Shown here: positions 16,234 through 23,732 of the stretch, piece after piece | How positions within the stretch are numbered: the stretch's first letter is position 1 | How the letters are laid out: each line of letters starts with the position of its first letter | NCBI GenBank assembly: GCA_964407285.1 | Contig: CAYOVG010000059.1 | Coordinates: 1-24,078, forward strand | Reading direction: 5' to 3' | DNA length: 24,078 nt | Source of the DNA: CAYOVG01 sp964407285 | GTDB lineage: Bacteria; Desulfobacterota; Syntrophobacteria; Syntrophobacterales; Syntrophobacteraceae | The notes under the pieces: generated by a model | What the model was told of the DNA's origin: nothing | The model's input: only the letters and a program-made list of their open reading frames with translations | Database searches by the model: none | Translations under genes and position numbers: made by a program

Positions 16234-16410
16234 CTACAGGAAGCGCTCCCGGCGGTCGTTTTCCGCAACGATCTTTTCGGCCGTATCCTTGTCCACCTTC
16301 TGGCCGGCCTGCAAACCGAGTTCCCGCATCACTTCCGGGAGAACGGCGATCTCCACTTTCCCTTCGAGGGACACTGTATCGAGCTTCTTAACCTGGGCAC
16401 CGTAAGGCAT
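16234..16410 (-). CDS. small conserved-looking protein of unknown function, 58 residues
   Basis: The frame starts with ATG at 16410 and ends with TAG at 16234-16236. GGAGG lies 7 bases before the ATG, the best ribosome-binding site in this part of the window, and a terminator follows. The predicted protein begins MPYGAQVKKLD, continues VSLEGKVEIAVLPEVMRELGL and QAGQKVDKDTAEKIV, and ends ENDRRERFL. It is soluble, charged and predicted helical in its second half, with no cysteines and no membrane segment. Codon use resembles the neighbours. It lies between hdrA and rplM on the same strand, so it could be the last gene of the hdr transcript or independent. I do not recognise the family. Confidence 0.7.
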   Translation of the reverse strand: MPYGAQVKKLDTVSLEGKVEIAVLPEVMRELGLQAGQKVDKDTAEKIVAENDRRERFL

Positions 16411-16532
16411 TCTGAATCCTCCAGCTTATGTTTTATTTCCTCTTCCCCTTCACAACATGATAAGGAATCCGCAACCGGTATATTCCCGTATATCACACCG
16501 GCAGAGTCCTATCCAGCAGAAATTCCTCCAAA

Positions 16533-16557
16533 CGGAAATCGGAGGTCGGAAATCGGA
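16533..16557. repeat. 11-bp direct repeat between the small gene and the octamer array
   Basis: CGGAAATCGGA occurs at 16533-16543 and again at 16547-16557. Otherwise the 190 bases from 16411 to 16602 contain no frame I can support; any promoter of the 58-residue gene should lie here but I cannot name its hexamers. Confidence 0.6.
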
Positions 16558-16602
16558 CCGCAGGTCGAGTGGAGCGAACCGTAACCCGACCCGCAATCCC
16601 CT

Positions 16603-16690
16603 CACTCTCCCATTCACCCACTCACCGATTCACCTACTCACCCGCTCACCTACTCACCTATTCACCTACTCACCCACTCACCTATTCACC
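16603..16690. repeat. 8-bp tandem repeat array, 11 units, overlapping the hdrA stop
   Basis: Eleven consecutive octamers with plus-strand consensus YAYTCACC (GGTGARTR on the minus strand) fill 88 bases without gaps. Units differ only at the first and third bases in most copies; the outermost unit CACTCTCC carries one extra change, and unlike CATTCCCG follows at the other end. The hdrA stop TAG (16682-16684) spans the junction of the last two units. Because 8 is not a multiple of 3, the array reads differently in each copy, so it is not a peptide repeat of the gene. Confidence 0.9.
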
Positions 16691-19600
16691 CATTCCCGTC
16701 CCGATCGCCCCGCCGGTCTGCGCAATCACCTGGGAATCCGTATAGTGCTTCAGCCTGATCGCCTTGGCGGGGCATTCGGCCACGCAGGTGCCGCATCCAT
16801 GGCAACTGCGCGCATTGATCGCCGATACGCCTTCGCCGGTAATTGCGGGAACGTTGTACGGGCATGTGTAAACGCAGACCAGGCAGCCCGCGCAGTGTTC
16901 GGGATTGACTTCGGCCACGATGGCGCTGGTATGGATCTCCCTTTGCAGCAGCAATCCCGCTGCGCGGCACGCCGCGCCCTTCGCCTGGGCGAGCGATTCT
17001 TCCATGAAGCGTGGACTGTGCGCAAGGCCGCACAGGAAGATCCCGCCGCTGCCGAATTCGAGCGGGCTCAGCTTGGGATGCGCCTCCAGGAAGAAACCTT
17101 CCTGCATCAGGGGAAGCTTCAGCATTTTGGCTATGTCCCGCGCCTCCGCCCGCGGCCGGATGCCGACGCTGAGCACCAGCAGATCGGGCCGGATCTCGAG
17201 ATCCATCCGGCTCTCGGCGTCGAACGCCGTCACCTTCAACACCCCGTCCTCCACCTGCACGTCCGGAGGGGCTTCCGGTTCGAACCGAATGAACATGACC
17301 CCCATGTCACGGGCCTTCTTGTAGTACTCCTCCTTGAAACCGAAGGTGCGCATATCCCGGTACATGATGAACACGTTGCACCTGGGATTTCTCTCCTTCA
17401 GTTGGATGGCGTTCTTCACCGCGGCGGAACAGCAGATCCGGCTGCAGAGCGGGAAGTCCTCCTGCCGGGACCCGACGCACTGGATCATCACGACCGTGCC
17501 GGGGGGATTCGCGTACCCCGCATGGAGCCGTTTTTCCAGTTCCAGTTGAGTCACCACCGTGGGGTGTTCTCCGTAAAAGTACTCGGAAGGCTGATACGGC
17601 TGACCGCCGGTGGCCACGATGACGGCCCCGAAATCCTCCGAAACCGTCTCCCCGTTCTGCTGGATGACGCCTTCGAAATGGCCCGGTCCGCCGGTGAGCT
17701 TCCGGACCTGGGCGCTTGTGCGAAGGGTTATATTCCTGTGCGTCTTCACCCGCGATATCTGCAACTCCACCAGGTTTCCCGGAGAATGGCCTTCCAGCGT
17801 ATGGTGCACCTCCCTGGCCATGCCGCCCAATCTTGCATCCTTTTCCACCAGGGTGGTCTGAATGCCCTGGTCGGCCAGGCTCAGAGCCGCCGCCATTCCC
17901 GCCAACCCGCCGCCTATGACGAGCGCACGCGGCACGACATGCGTCACGTTCTCTTCGATCGGCTCCAGGAGCGCAACCCTGGCCACCGCCGCCTGGACCA
18001 GTCGCTCGGCCTTCTCCGTGGCGTCCTCGGGTTCCTGTCCGTGGACCCACGCGCACTGGTCGCGTATGTTGGCCATTTCGAACAGGTACTTGTTGAGGCC
18101 GGTCTGGACGAGGGTTTCCCGGAAGAGGGGTTCGTGGGTGCGCGGCGAGCACGCGGCCACGACGACGCGGTTCAGTCCCTTCTCGAGGATGACTTCCTTG
18201 ATGCGGTCCTGGGTCTGAGTGGAGCAGGTGAAGAGGAATTTCTCCGCAACCTCGACGTGGGGGAGCGTCTCCGCGAAGGCGCGAATGGCTTCCACCTGGA
18301 CGACTCCGGCGATGTTGTGCCCGCAATGGCAAACGAATACGCCGATGCGCGGGACCTCGGCGGAAACGTCCCGCATCAGCGGCGTGGAAGCTTCGTCCGC
18401 GGACCCGGCCGCACTTCGGTTTTCGGAGAGCAGGACGGCTGCGCTTGCGGCGGCTGCGCTTGCTTCGGTGACGGCTTCCGGTATGTCCTTGGGACCGTCC
18501 AGGGAGCCGCAGACGAAGATGCCCTCCCGCGAGGTGTACGTCGGCAGTTCCAGATTGGGCGCGACGAACCCGTAGCTGTTCTGCTCGATTTCCAGTTGCC
18601 GTATGAGCGAGAGCACTTTCATGCTGGGCTTCATGCCGACGGAAAGAACGACCAGGTCGAACCTCTCCTCCTTGTGCTCCAGGGTGTTGCGGTCGTAGTA
18701 CTCGATGCTGAGGCTCATGTCCTCCGGGTTCTGGAGGATTTGCGAAACCATGCTCGGAATGAACCTCACGCCGTAATTGTCCTGAGCGCGCATCACGTAG
18801 CGGTCGAAGTCTTTCCCGTGGGCTCGCATGTCCATGTAGAAGATGGCGGCTTCGCTTTCCGCGTCGTGTTCGCGGGTGATGAGCGCCTGCTTCACCGCGG
18901 CCATGCAGCAGACGGAGGAGCAGAAATTTCGCTTGTTGGTGGAATCCCTCGATCCGACGCACTGAATCCAGGCTATCTTCTTCGGCTTTTTCCCGTCGGA
19001 CGGCCGTTCGGGGTGACCCGCGGAAGGTCCGGATGCGGAAAGCATGCGTTCGTACTCGAGGTTCGTGACCACGTTGGGGTAGCGGCCGTGGCCGTACTCG
19101 CCGGCCTGGGATACGAGGCCCAGTTCGTAACCGGCCGCGAGGATCACGGCCCCGATGGGAATTTCGAGTTCGCGGGGCTGGTCTTCGTGGCGGAGCGCTC
19201 CGGCCAGGCACGCTTCCGAGCACTGGTAGCATTCGGAGCAAACACCGCAACCGAGGCATCTGCCGGCTTCCCGGCGCACCTGCTCCTCGGTGAAGCCGAG
19301 TTGCACCTCGCTGAAATTGTCCGTGCGGGAGGCTGGATCGAGCCGCGGCATGCGCGCTCGCGGCGTGACGTCGTAGCCTTCGGTTTCCACCTGCTCGATC
19401 GCGGTCCATTCCTTTTCCCGGCCGGCGCGCAAATCTTCCCCGCGCAGGAAACGGCCGATGGAGACGGCTGCCTGCTTTCCGTGCGCGATGGCTTCGATGA
19501 CCGTCTTGGGACCGGTCACCGCGTCGCCGCCCGCGAAGATATCCGGATCGTCGCTCTGCAATGTCAGCGGGTCCACCCGCATCGCGCCCCAGCTTTCCAG

Positions 19601-21127
19601 CGTGCAGGCGCATTCCGAAGTGAGGCACGCCCAGTCGGCCTCCTGGCCGATAGCCGTGATGACCGAATCCACATCGATGGTAAAGACCGATCCCGGCACG
19701 ACCACGGGACGGCGCCTTCCGTCCGCATCCGGGTGTCCCGGCGTCATCCGGACGCACTCGATGGCCTTCACCCGCCCGTTCTTCTCGATGATGCGAGTGG
19801 GATTGACGAGGGGCATGATCTCGACGCCCTCTTCACGGCACTCCTCGATCTCTTCCTCGTTGGCGGGCATGTCTTCGATGCTTCGGCGATAGATGATGAA
19901 AGGCGAACTCGACCCCAGCCGGAGCGCCGTGCGGACGGCGTCCATGGCCACGTTGCCGCCGCCCACCACCGCGACGCGCTCGCCCAGGTGGAGGTGTTTC
20001 CCGAGGTTCACCTCGCGCAGAAAATCCACCCCGGCGTATACTCCTTCGATCTCCTCCCCCTCGATCCCGAGGGCCTTGCAGGCGTGAGTCCCGATGGCGA
20101 CGAAGAAAGCCCTGTAACCCTGTTCGCGGAGCAGCCCGATGGTGACGTCCTTGCCGATTTCGACGCCGGTCCGGATCTCCACGCCCATCCGGCGGATGAC
20201 GTCGATTTCGGCTTCGATCACCGGGCGCGGCAGCCGGTAGGAGGGAATTCCCACGGTGAGCATCCCGCCCGCCACGGGCAGTTTCTCGAAGATCGTCACC
20301 CGGTAGCCTTCGATAGCCAGGTAGTAGGCGCATGCGAGCCCCGCGGGCCCGGAACCGATAATGGCCACCTTCTCTTCGCGCTTCTCCTTGATTTCGGGAA
20401 CGAAGCGGGTTTCCGATTGGAGGTCCAGGTCGGCCACGTAGCGCTTGATGAAGTCGATGGCGACCGGTTTGTCCAGTCCCCCCCGCTTGCAGGCCGATTC
20501 GCAGGGGTGGTGGCACACGCGCCCGCAGATTGCCGGAAGGGGGTTTTCCTGCTTGATCAGCTTGAGCGCTTCTTCGTACCTGCCTTCCGCGGCCAGGGCG
20601 ATGTAGCCCTGGACGGAGATGTGAGCGGGGCAAGCGGCCTTGCAGGGCGACGTTCCCTTCTTCTCGATGGCGAAAGCGCCGGGGACCGATTGGGCGTAGG
20701 GTCTTCGTATCGCCTTGCGGTTGCTCAGCGACAGGTTGAATTCGCTCTTCCGGACGACGGGACAGACGCGCGCGCATTCTCCGCAACCGGTGCAGGTCTT
20801 TTCATCGACGAAGCGGGGGTGCTGCCTGATGACGGCGAGGAATCGGCCGGGTTCGCCTTCGATGTTCAGAAGCTCCGAGAGGGTCAGAATATGTATCTTG
20901 GGATGGCGGGCGCACGCCACCATCCTGGGGGAGATCATGCACGTCGAACAATCGTTGGTCGGAAAGGTCTTGTCGAGGCGGGCCATATTGCCGCCGATGG
21001 TGGGCGAGCGGTCCAGCAGGTACACCTCGTGGTTCATGGCGGCCAGATCGAGGGCCGCCTGCATGCCTACGATACCCGCTCCCACCACAAGGACTGCCGA
21101 GCTGGGTTTGAGTTCTCCTGATGCCAT
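16682..21127 (-). CDS. hdrA: heterodisulfide reductase subunit A fusion: HdrA with inserted GltD/NfnB-like module, plus second HdrA
   Basis: The 1481-residue flavin and iron-sulfur protein has three parts. HdrA copy 1 is split: residues 1-145 carry an FAD motif (VVGAGIVGMQAALDLA), NDCSTCMISPRM and a cluster motif CTGCGECARVCP; it resumes at 620-905 with CLGCGVCSECYQCSEAC, QCVGSRDS and CSSVCC. Inserted at about 155-610 is a GltD/NfnB-like module: cysteine-rich CKAACPAHISVQGY and CGRVCHHPCESACKRG, an FAD motif at 254-270, a second dinucleotide motif VAVVGGGNVAMDAVRTA at 385-401, and FAGGDAVTGP. HdrA copy 2 (about 925-1481) has FVCHCGHNIAG, VIGGGLAGMAAALSLADQG, QCVGSR, CSRICC and two C-terminal [4Fe-4S] motifs, CAGCLVCVYTCP and CHGCGTCVAECP. 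The ATG at 21127 has AGGATAGGAAC just before it; the frame continues 257 codons upstream only as a shadow of hdrB. Inferred role: cytoplasmic flavin-based bifurcation or confurcation linking NAD(P)H, ferredoxin and HdrBC. Confidence 0.9.
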   Translation of the reverse strand: MASGELKPSSAVLVVGAGIVGMQAALDLAAMNHEVYLLDRSPTIGGNMARLDKTFPTNDCSTCMISPRMVACARHPKIHILTLSELLNIEGEPGRFLAVIRQHPRFVDEKTCTGCGECARVCPVVRKSEFNLSLSNRKAIRRPYAQSVPGAFAIEKKGTSPCKAACPAHISVQGYIALAAEGRYEEALKLIKQENPLPAICGRVCHHPCESACKRGGLDKPVAIDFIKRYVADLDLQSETRFVPEIKEKREEKVAIIGSGPAGLACAYYLAIEGYRVTIFEKLPVAGGMLTVGIPSYRLPRPVIEAEIDVIRRMGVEIRTGVEIGKDVTIGLLREQGYRAFFVAIGTHACKALGIEGEEIEGVYAGVDFLREVNLGKHLHLGERVAVVGGGNVAMDAVRTALRLGSSSPFIIYRRSIEDMPANEEEIEECREEGVEIMPLVNPTRIIEKNGRVKAIECVRMTPGHPDADGRRRPVVVPGSVFTIDVDSVITAIGQEADWACLTSECACTLESWGAMRVDPLTLQSDDPDIFAGGDAVTGPKTVIEAIAHGKQAAVSIGRFLRGEDLRAGREKEWTAIEQVETEGYDVTPRARMPRLDPASRTDNFSEVQLGFTEEQVRREAGRCLGCGVCSECYQCSEACLAGALRHEDQPRELEIPIGAVILAAGYELGLVSQAGEYGHGRYPNVVTNLEYERMLSASGPSAGHPERPSDGKKPKKIAWIQCVGSRDSTNKRNFCSSVCCMAAVKQALITREHDAESEAAIFYMDMRAHGKDFDRYVMRAQDNYGVRFIPSMVSQILQNPEDMSLSIEYYDRNTLEHKEERFDLVVLSVGMKPSMKVLSLIRQLEIEQNSYGFVAPNLELPTYTSREGIFVCGSLDGPKDIPEAVTEASAAAASAAVLLSENRSAAGSADEASTPLMRDVSAEVPRIGVFVCHCGHNIAGVVQVEAIRAFAETLPHVEVAEKFLFTCSTQTQDRIKEVILEKGLNRVVVAACSPRTHEPLFRETLVQTGLNKYLFEMANIRDQCAWVHGQEPEDATEKAERLVQAAVARVALLEPIEENVTHVVPRALVIGGGLAGMAAALSLADQGIQTTLVEKDARLGGMAREVHHTLEGHSPGNLVELQISRVKTHRNITLRTSAQVRKLTGGPGHFEGVIQQNGETVSEDFGAVIVATGGQPYQPSEYFYGEHPTVVTQLELEKRLHAGYANPPGTVVMIQCVGSRQEDFPLCSRICCSAAVKNAIQLKERNPRCNVFIMYRDMRTFGFKEEYYKKARDMGVMFIRFEPEAPPDVQVEDGVLKVTAFDAESRMDLEIRPDLLVLSVGIRPRAEARDIAKMLKLPLMQEGFFLEAHPKLSPLEFGSGGIFLCGLAHSPRFMEESLAQAKGAACRAAGLLLQREIHTSAIVAEVNPEHCAGCLVCVYTCPYNVPAITGEGVSAINARSCHGCGTCVAECPAKAIRLKHYTDSQVIAQTGGAIGTGMGE

Positions 21128-21162
21128 GTTCCTATCCTGTCGAAAAAGTTTAGATCCAGGGG

Positions 21163-22023
21163 CTAACTCGCGGAAATGATCCGGTTGACGAGGGGAAGAG
21201 GATTCACCATGTGGCTTTTGAGGGCCGGATGGACGGAATCCTGGCCGAACGCAAGGCTCAGCAGTTCGGTGTAGTAGATGATCGGCAGGGCCTCTTCGGC
21301 GTTGCCGGCCTCCTCGCCGTACAGTTGCCGCTGGTAGAGATCGAGGTTGCTCTGGCAGAGCGGGCAGCAGACGATGATGGCCTGCGCGCCGCTCGCACGG
21401 GCTTGAGTGACCAGCTTGTTGATCAGGAACAGCCCGATGTGTCGCTTGGGCACTCCGAGGCCTGCGCCGCAGCAGACGGCTTTGAAGGACCAGTCGATGG
21501 GGGTGGCCCCGAGGGTCCTTGCCATGGCGTCGAGGTGCTGAGGGTTTTCGTAGTCCGTGTATCCGGTGAACTTGGGGTGGCGGACCACCTGGCAACCGTA
21601 GTAGCAGACGACGCGAAGGCCGCTGAGGGGCAAGACGACCCGCTCCTTGATCTTTCCGAGCATCTCGTCGCTCGCCAGCATCCTGGCCAGGTCCATGATG
21701 GCGAGGTCCGGATTGATGGCCCAGGGGTGGTCGATTTTTTGCTCCTGCAGGACGTGTCGAGCGTAGGAGAGGCGCTTGAAGCACATGGGGCAGGCTATGG
21801 CGAGGTCCCGCCCGAGTTCCTGGGCGCTCACCAGGTTTCTTGCCGGAAGGAGAACGGACATGCGCTCGTCCAGGCTGTGGGCCGCCGAAGCTCCGCAACA
21901 GGACCAGTCCTCGAGTTCGGTGAGCTCCAGTTCGAGGGCCTCCATGACGTGTTTGATGGATTCCCGATATCCCCAGCTCATCGAATGCAGGGCGCAGCCG
22001 GGATAGAAAGCCAGTTGCCTCAT
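21163..22023 (-). CDS. hdrB: heterodisulfide reductase subunit B-like protein
   Basis: The 286-residue protein has two CCG domains, the hallmark of HdrB, which holds noncubane [4Fe-4S] clusters at the disulfide-reducing site. Domain 1 has C10 (YPGC), C42-C43 (SCCGA) and CPMC (78-81); domain 2 has C144 (YYGC), C184-C185 (VCCGAG) and CPLC (220-223). Both motifs are complete, so the site should be functional. The ATG overlaps the hdrC stop by 4 bases (ATGA), showing translational coupling, and hdrA starts 35 bases downstream. The physiological acceptor in a non-methanogen is unknown. Confidence 0.94.
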   Translation of the reverse strand: MRQLAFYPGCALHSMSWGYRESIKHVMEALELELTELEDWSCCGASAAHSLDERMSVLLPARNLVSAQELGRDLAIACPMCFKRLSYARHVLQEQKIDHPWAINPDLAIMDLARMLASDEMLGKIKERVVLPLSGLRVVCYYGCQVVRHPKFTGYTDYENPQHLDAMARTLGATPIDWSFKAVCCGAGLGVPKRHIGLFLINKLVTQARASGAQAIIVCCPLCQSNLDLYQRQLYGEEAGNAEEALPIIYYTELLSLAFGQDSVHPALKSHMVNPLPLVNRIISAS

Positions 22024-22655
22024 GGAATTATCTCCTTTTGCCCGTGCTTGTCGAGAATCTCCCGGACTTCCTTCGCCGCGTTGCTCTTTTCGGAGAAGAG
22101 CTTCAGGCGGCCGCGTTTGAGAAGACCCCAGGCGAGGCCGAGGTCCGTGCTGAGTTCATCCGTGGACGGGGAACTGCCGTGCAGGAATCTTTTCATCGTG
22201 TAGCGGCGCATGAGCTGAAGGTCGTTCATGACGCCGTGCTTTTTCAGCACGTCCATGAAGACCTCGTGGAACACGGCGACTTCGTATTCCGCGGGTTTGC
22301 GCCCGCCCTGGACCACCATGTTCTTGAGGTGGTTCAGGAGCCCCGTCACGTTGATTTCGTTGGGGCAGAAGGTCCAGCACATCTCGCAACTCAGGCAGAG
22401 CCAGATGGCGCTGGATTCGAGGACCTTTTCCTTCTGGCCGAGCTGCACCAGGCGGACGATCTGGTGGGGTTTGAGGTCCATGAAGGTGCTCACGGGGCAG
22501 CTATTGGAGCAGCGCATGCACCTGTAGCACGATGAAACCCGGATGCCGGTTTCCATCGCGATGGCTTCGGCCCACGCTCCGTACTGGCCGTCCAACTGGA
22601 GAACGGCCCTGTTGCTTTCGAGGTTTTCAGTGCCGACGGTTAGTTCTTCGTCCAA
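22020..22655 (-). CDS. hdrC: heterodisulfide reductase subunit C-like protein
   Basis: The 211-residue protein carries two [4Fe-4S] ferredoxin motifs, CYRCMRCSNSCP and CLSCEMCWTFCP, followed by a helical C-terminal domain. HdrC passes electrons from HdrA to HdrB. It has no membrane helices, so this is the soluble HdrABC type. The likely start is TTG at 22655, with AAGGAG 6 bases upstream; the frame runs 36 codons further upstream to 22763 but that part has no family character and no ribosome-binding site. A rare TTG start could lower its translation. It is first in hdrC-hdrB-hdrA. Confidence 0.92.
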   Translation of the reverse strand: MDEELTVGTENLESNRAVLQLDGQYGAWAEAIAMETGIRVSSCYRCMRCSNSCPVSTFMDLKPHQIVRLVQLGQKEKVLESSAIWLCLSCEMCWTFCPNEINVTGLLNHLKNMVVQGGRKPAEYEVAVFHEVFMDVLKKHGVMNDLQLMRRYTMKRFLHGSSPSTDELSTDLGLAWGLLKRGRLKLFSEKSNAAKEVREILDKHGQKEIIP

Positions 22656-23164
22656 TTTCGTCTCCTTGCCGCCATGTTCTGTCAATCCCCCCTGGAAAAG
22701 CCGGTTCCGTATCGGGGGGGAGCCGGTACCGACCTGGCGCCCGAAGCGACCGCAACAACGCAACCGGAATGAGAATGCCGCAAAGGCGTGAGAAGCTCGC
22801 TTTTCGATCGCAGTCCATATGGTTCCACGCGCCTCGGCGCGTGGCGCGGGCCTTGGCGCGCCCGTATATTTGCGGTGTTGAATTTCGCATTTCGTTTCCG
22901 GAAGCTACCTGGACAATGCACATAGATCCAAAGAAACATCGTGAAATTCGTCCCAAGATAATCTAACCTGAAGACGCGCAGGTTGCAAGAGACATCTTTG
23001 TATACTTTATCAGTGTGACTTACACTTTTGTATGTCAGTATAGAAGAACTTACAAAAAAGTCCAGCCCGCGGATATTGCAGCCCGTGTGCGGTGCGCGTC
23101 CGCGCATGCCGCGTGCCCGTGGAACGTATCGGTCTTCGTCTGAAGCCGGGTATCCCGCTCAGTA
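22656..23164. other. hdr upstream region
   Basis: About 510 bases with no supported gene. It contains a GC-rich hairpin CCACGCGCC/GGCGCGTGG (22825-22844) next to a GGCGCGCC palindrome (22855-22862), a 6-bp stem AACCTG/CAGGTT (22965-22984), then an AT-rich stretch near 22990-23060. A weak minus-strand promoter may be TTGCAA (22983-22988) and TAGATT (22960-22965) with a 17-base spacer. Confidence 0.4.
23016..23037. promoter_or_regulatory. 22-bp dyad, possible operator upstream of hdrC
   Basis: TGACTTACA (23016-23024) and TGTATGTCA (23029-23037) form an inverted repeat with one mismatch per arm around CTTT. The symmetry and AT-rich setting fit a dimeric regulator. It lies 28 bases upstream of the weak hdrC promoter candidate. 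The protein is unknown. Confidence 0.4.
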
Positions 23165-23219
23165 CGGGAATCGACGGATGAGTGCGGGAATCGACGGGGC
23201 GGGATGCGGGACTCGACGG
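23165..23219. repeat. three iteron-like 13-bp direct repeats
   Basis: CGGGAATCGACGG at 23165-23177 and 23185-23197, and CGGGACTCGACGG at 23207-23219, are spaced 20 and 22 bases start to start, about two helical turns. They lie just before the IS110 remnant and could be a protein-binding array or part of an old element end. Confidence 0.7.
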
Positions 23220-23232
23220 GGTGGGCCTCGCG

Positions 23233-23396
23233 ATGCTGCTCGTTGAACTCGTTAAAATCGATGTGGACATGAGCCGGTTCGGAAGCGGGGAGCGACTCTG
23301 TCCCCAGGGGGCGATGTGTCCGGGAATAGTGAGAGCGCCGGAAAGCGAAAAGCGGCCGAAGCCGCAGGGGCAACCGGATGTGGCGGCATCGGAAGC
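23233..23396 (+). pseudogene. IS110-family transposase remnant (C-terminal Transposase_20 region)
   Basis: The frame from 23233 reads LLVEL then DMSRFGSGERL and GAMCPG; after a one-base deletion near 23322-23325 the next frame continues NSESAGKRK. Together these match the C-terminal domain of IS110-type transposases, which typically read DMSRF..., WAG.CPGN.ESAGKRKSG. The remainder after GKRK is degenerate, and the N-terminal DEDD catalytic domain is absent. Homology stops within a few bases of the group II intron fragment. No function is expected. Confidence 0.6.
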
Positions 23397-23732
23397 CTTT
23401 AGTCGCATCGACAACTATGTCTTAGAGCTTCGGCGCATGCTACACCGACGGTACCCGCAAAAATCCTCCAAAGGGCTGATCGACCAGTACTGGTCCGCCA
23501 CCGGCCGGAAGGGCGTCTTTGCCGTCAAAGCCGGACAGCCAAAGGAAAGATCAAGATCTATAAACTGATCCGGATCGGTTCCATAGGTGTTCGAGGATAC
23601 GTGAAAATCCGAGCTACAGCAAATCCTTCTGTGCCTGAAGACGCCGCCTACTTTGCAGTTTGCAAAGTGCGGGCACTGCAAGGAGAGCAAACTCCTACCG
23701 ACGCTCTCCGCGCTTCGAGTGAATGTTTGTAA
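23395..23732 (+). pseudogene. group II intron reverse transcriptase/maturase remnant (C-terminal maturase domain)
   Basis: From 23395 the frame reads AFSRIDNYVLELRRMLHRRY, PQKSSKGLIDQYW and GVFAVKAG, typical of the thumb/maturase (domain X) region. After a frame change near 23540 the next frame reads KIYKLIRIGSIGVRGYVKIRA, then TANP and AAYF, the usual end of intron-encoded proteins, and stops at 23730-23732. The RT palm with YADD is absent upstream, and no group II domain V is recognisable downstream. The last 17 or so codons overlap, antisense, or abut the integrase remnant. Confidence 0.7.
23653..23709. other. two directly abutting 7-bp hairpins
   Basis: TTGCAGT (23653-23659) pairs with ACTGCAA (23675-23681), and GGAGAGC (23682-23688) pairs with GCTCTCC (23703-23709); the first ends exactly where the second begins. 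They lie between the end of maturase similarity and the integrase junction. They do not match a group II domain V or an attC consensus that I can recognise. Confidence 0.45.

Noticed and set aside
16603..16690. CRISPR array
   Set aside because: The units are 8 bp, contiguous, without spacers, and no cas gene is present.
16457..21121. A 1554-codon plus-strand open frame opposite hdrA, including an octad-repeat peptide rich in H, S, P and T near its start
   Set aside because: It is the antisense shadow of hdrA, whose domains are unmistakable. The peptide repeat is the 8-bp DNA array read in codons. No ribosome-binding site or family similarity.
21128..21898. A 257-codon upstream extension of the hdrA frame
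   Set aside because: It overlaps hdrB in another frame, is Arg/Pro-rich shadow sequence, and the HdrA family start with an adjacent ribosome-binding site is at 21127.
23010..23414. A 134-codon minus-strand frame
   Set aside because: Low-complexity Ser/Pro/Arg-rich translation, opposite the IS110 remnant and repeats; no motif or ribosome-binding site.
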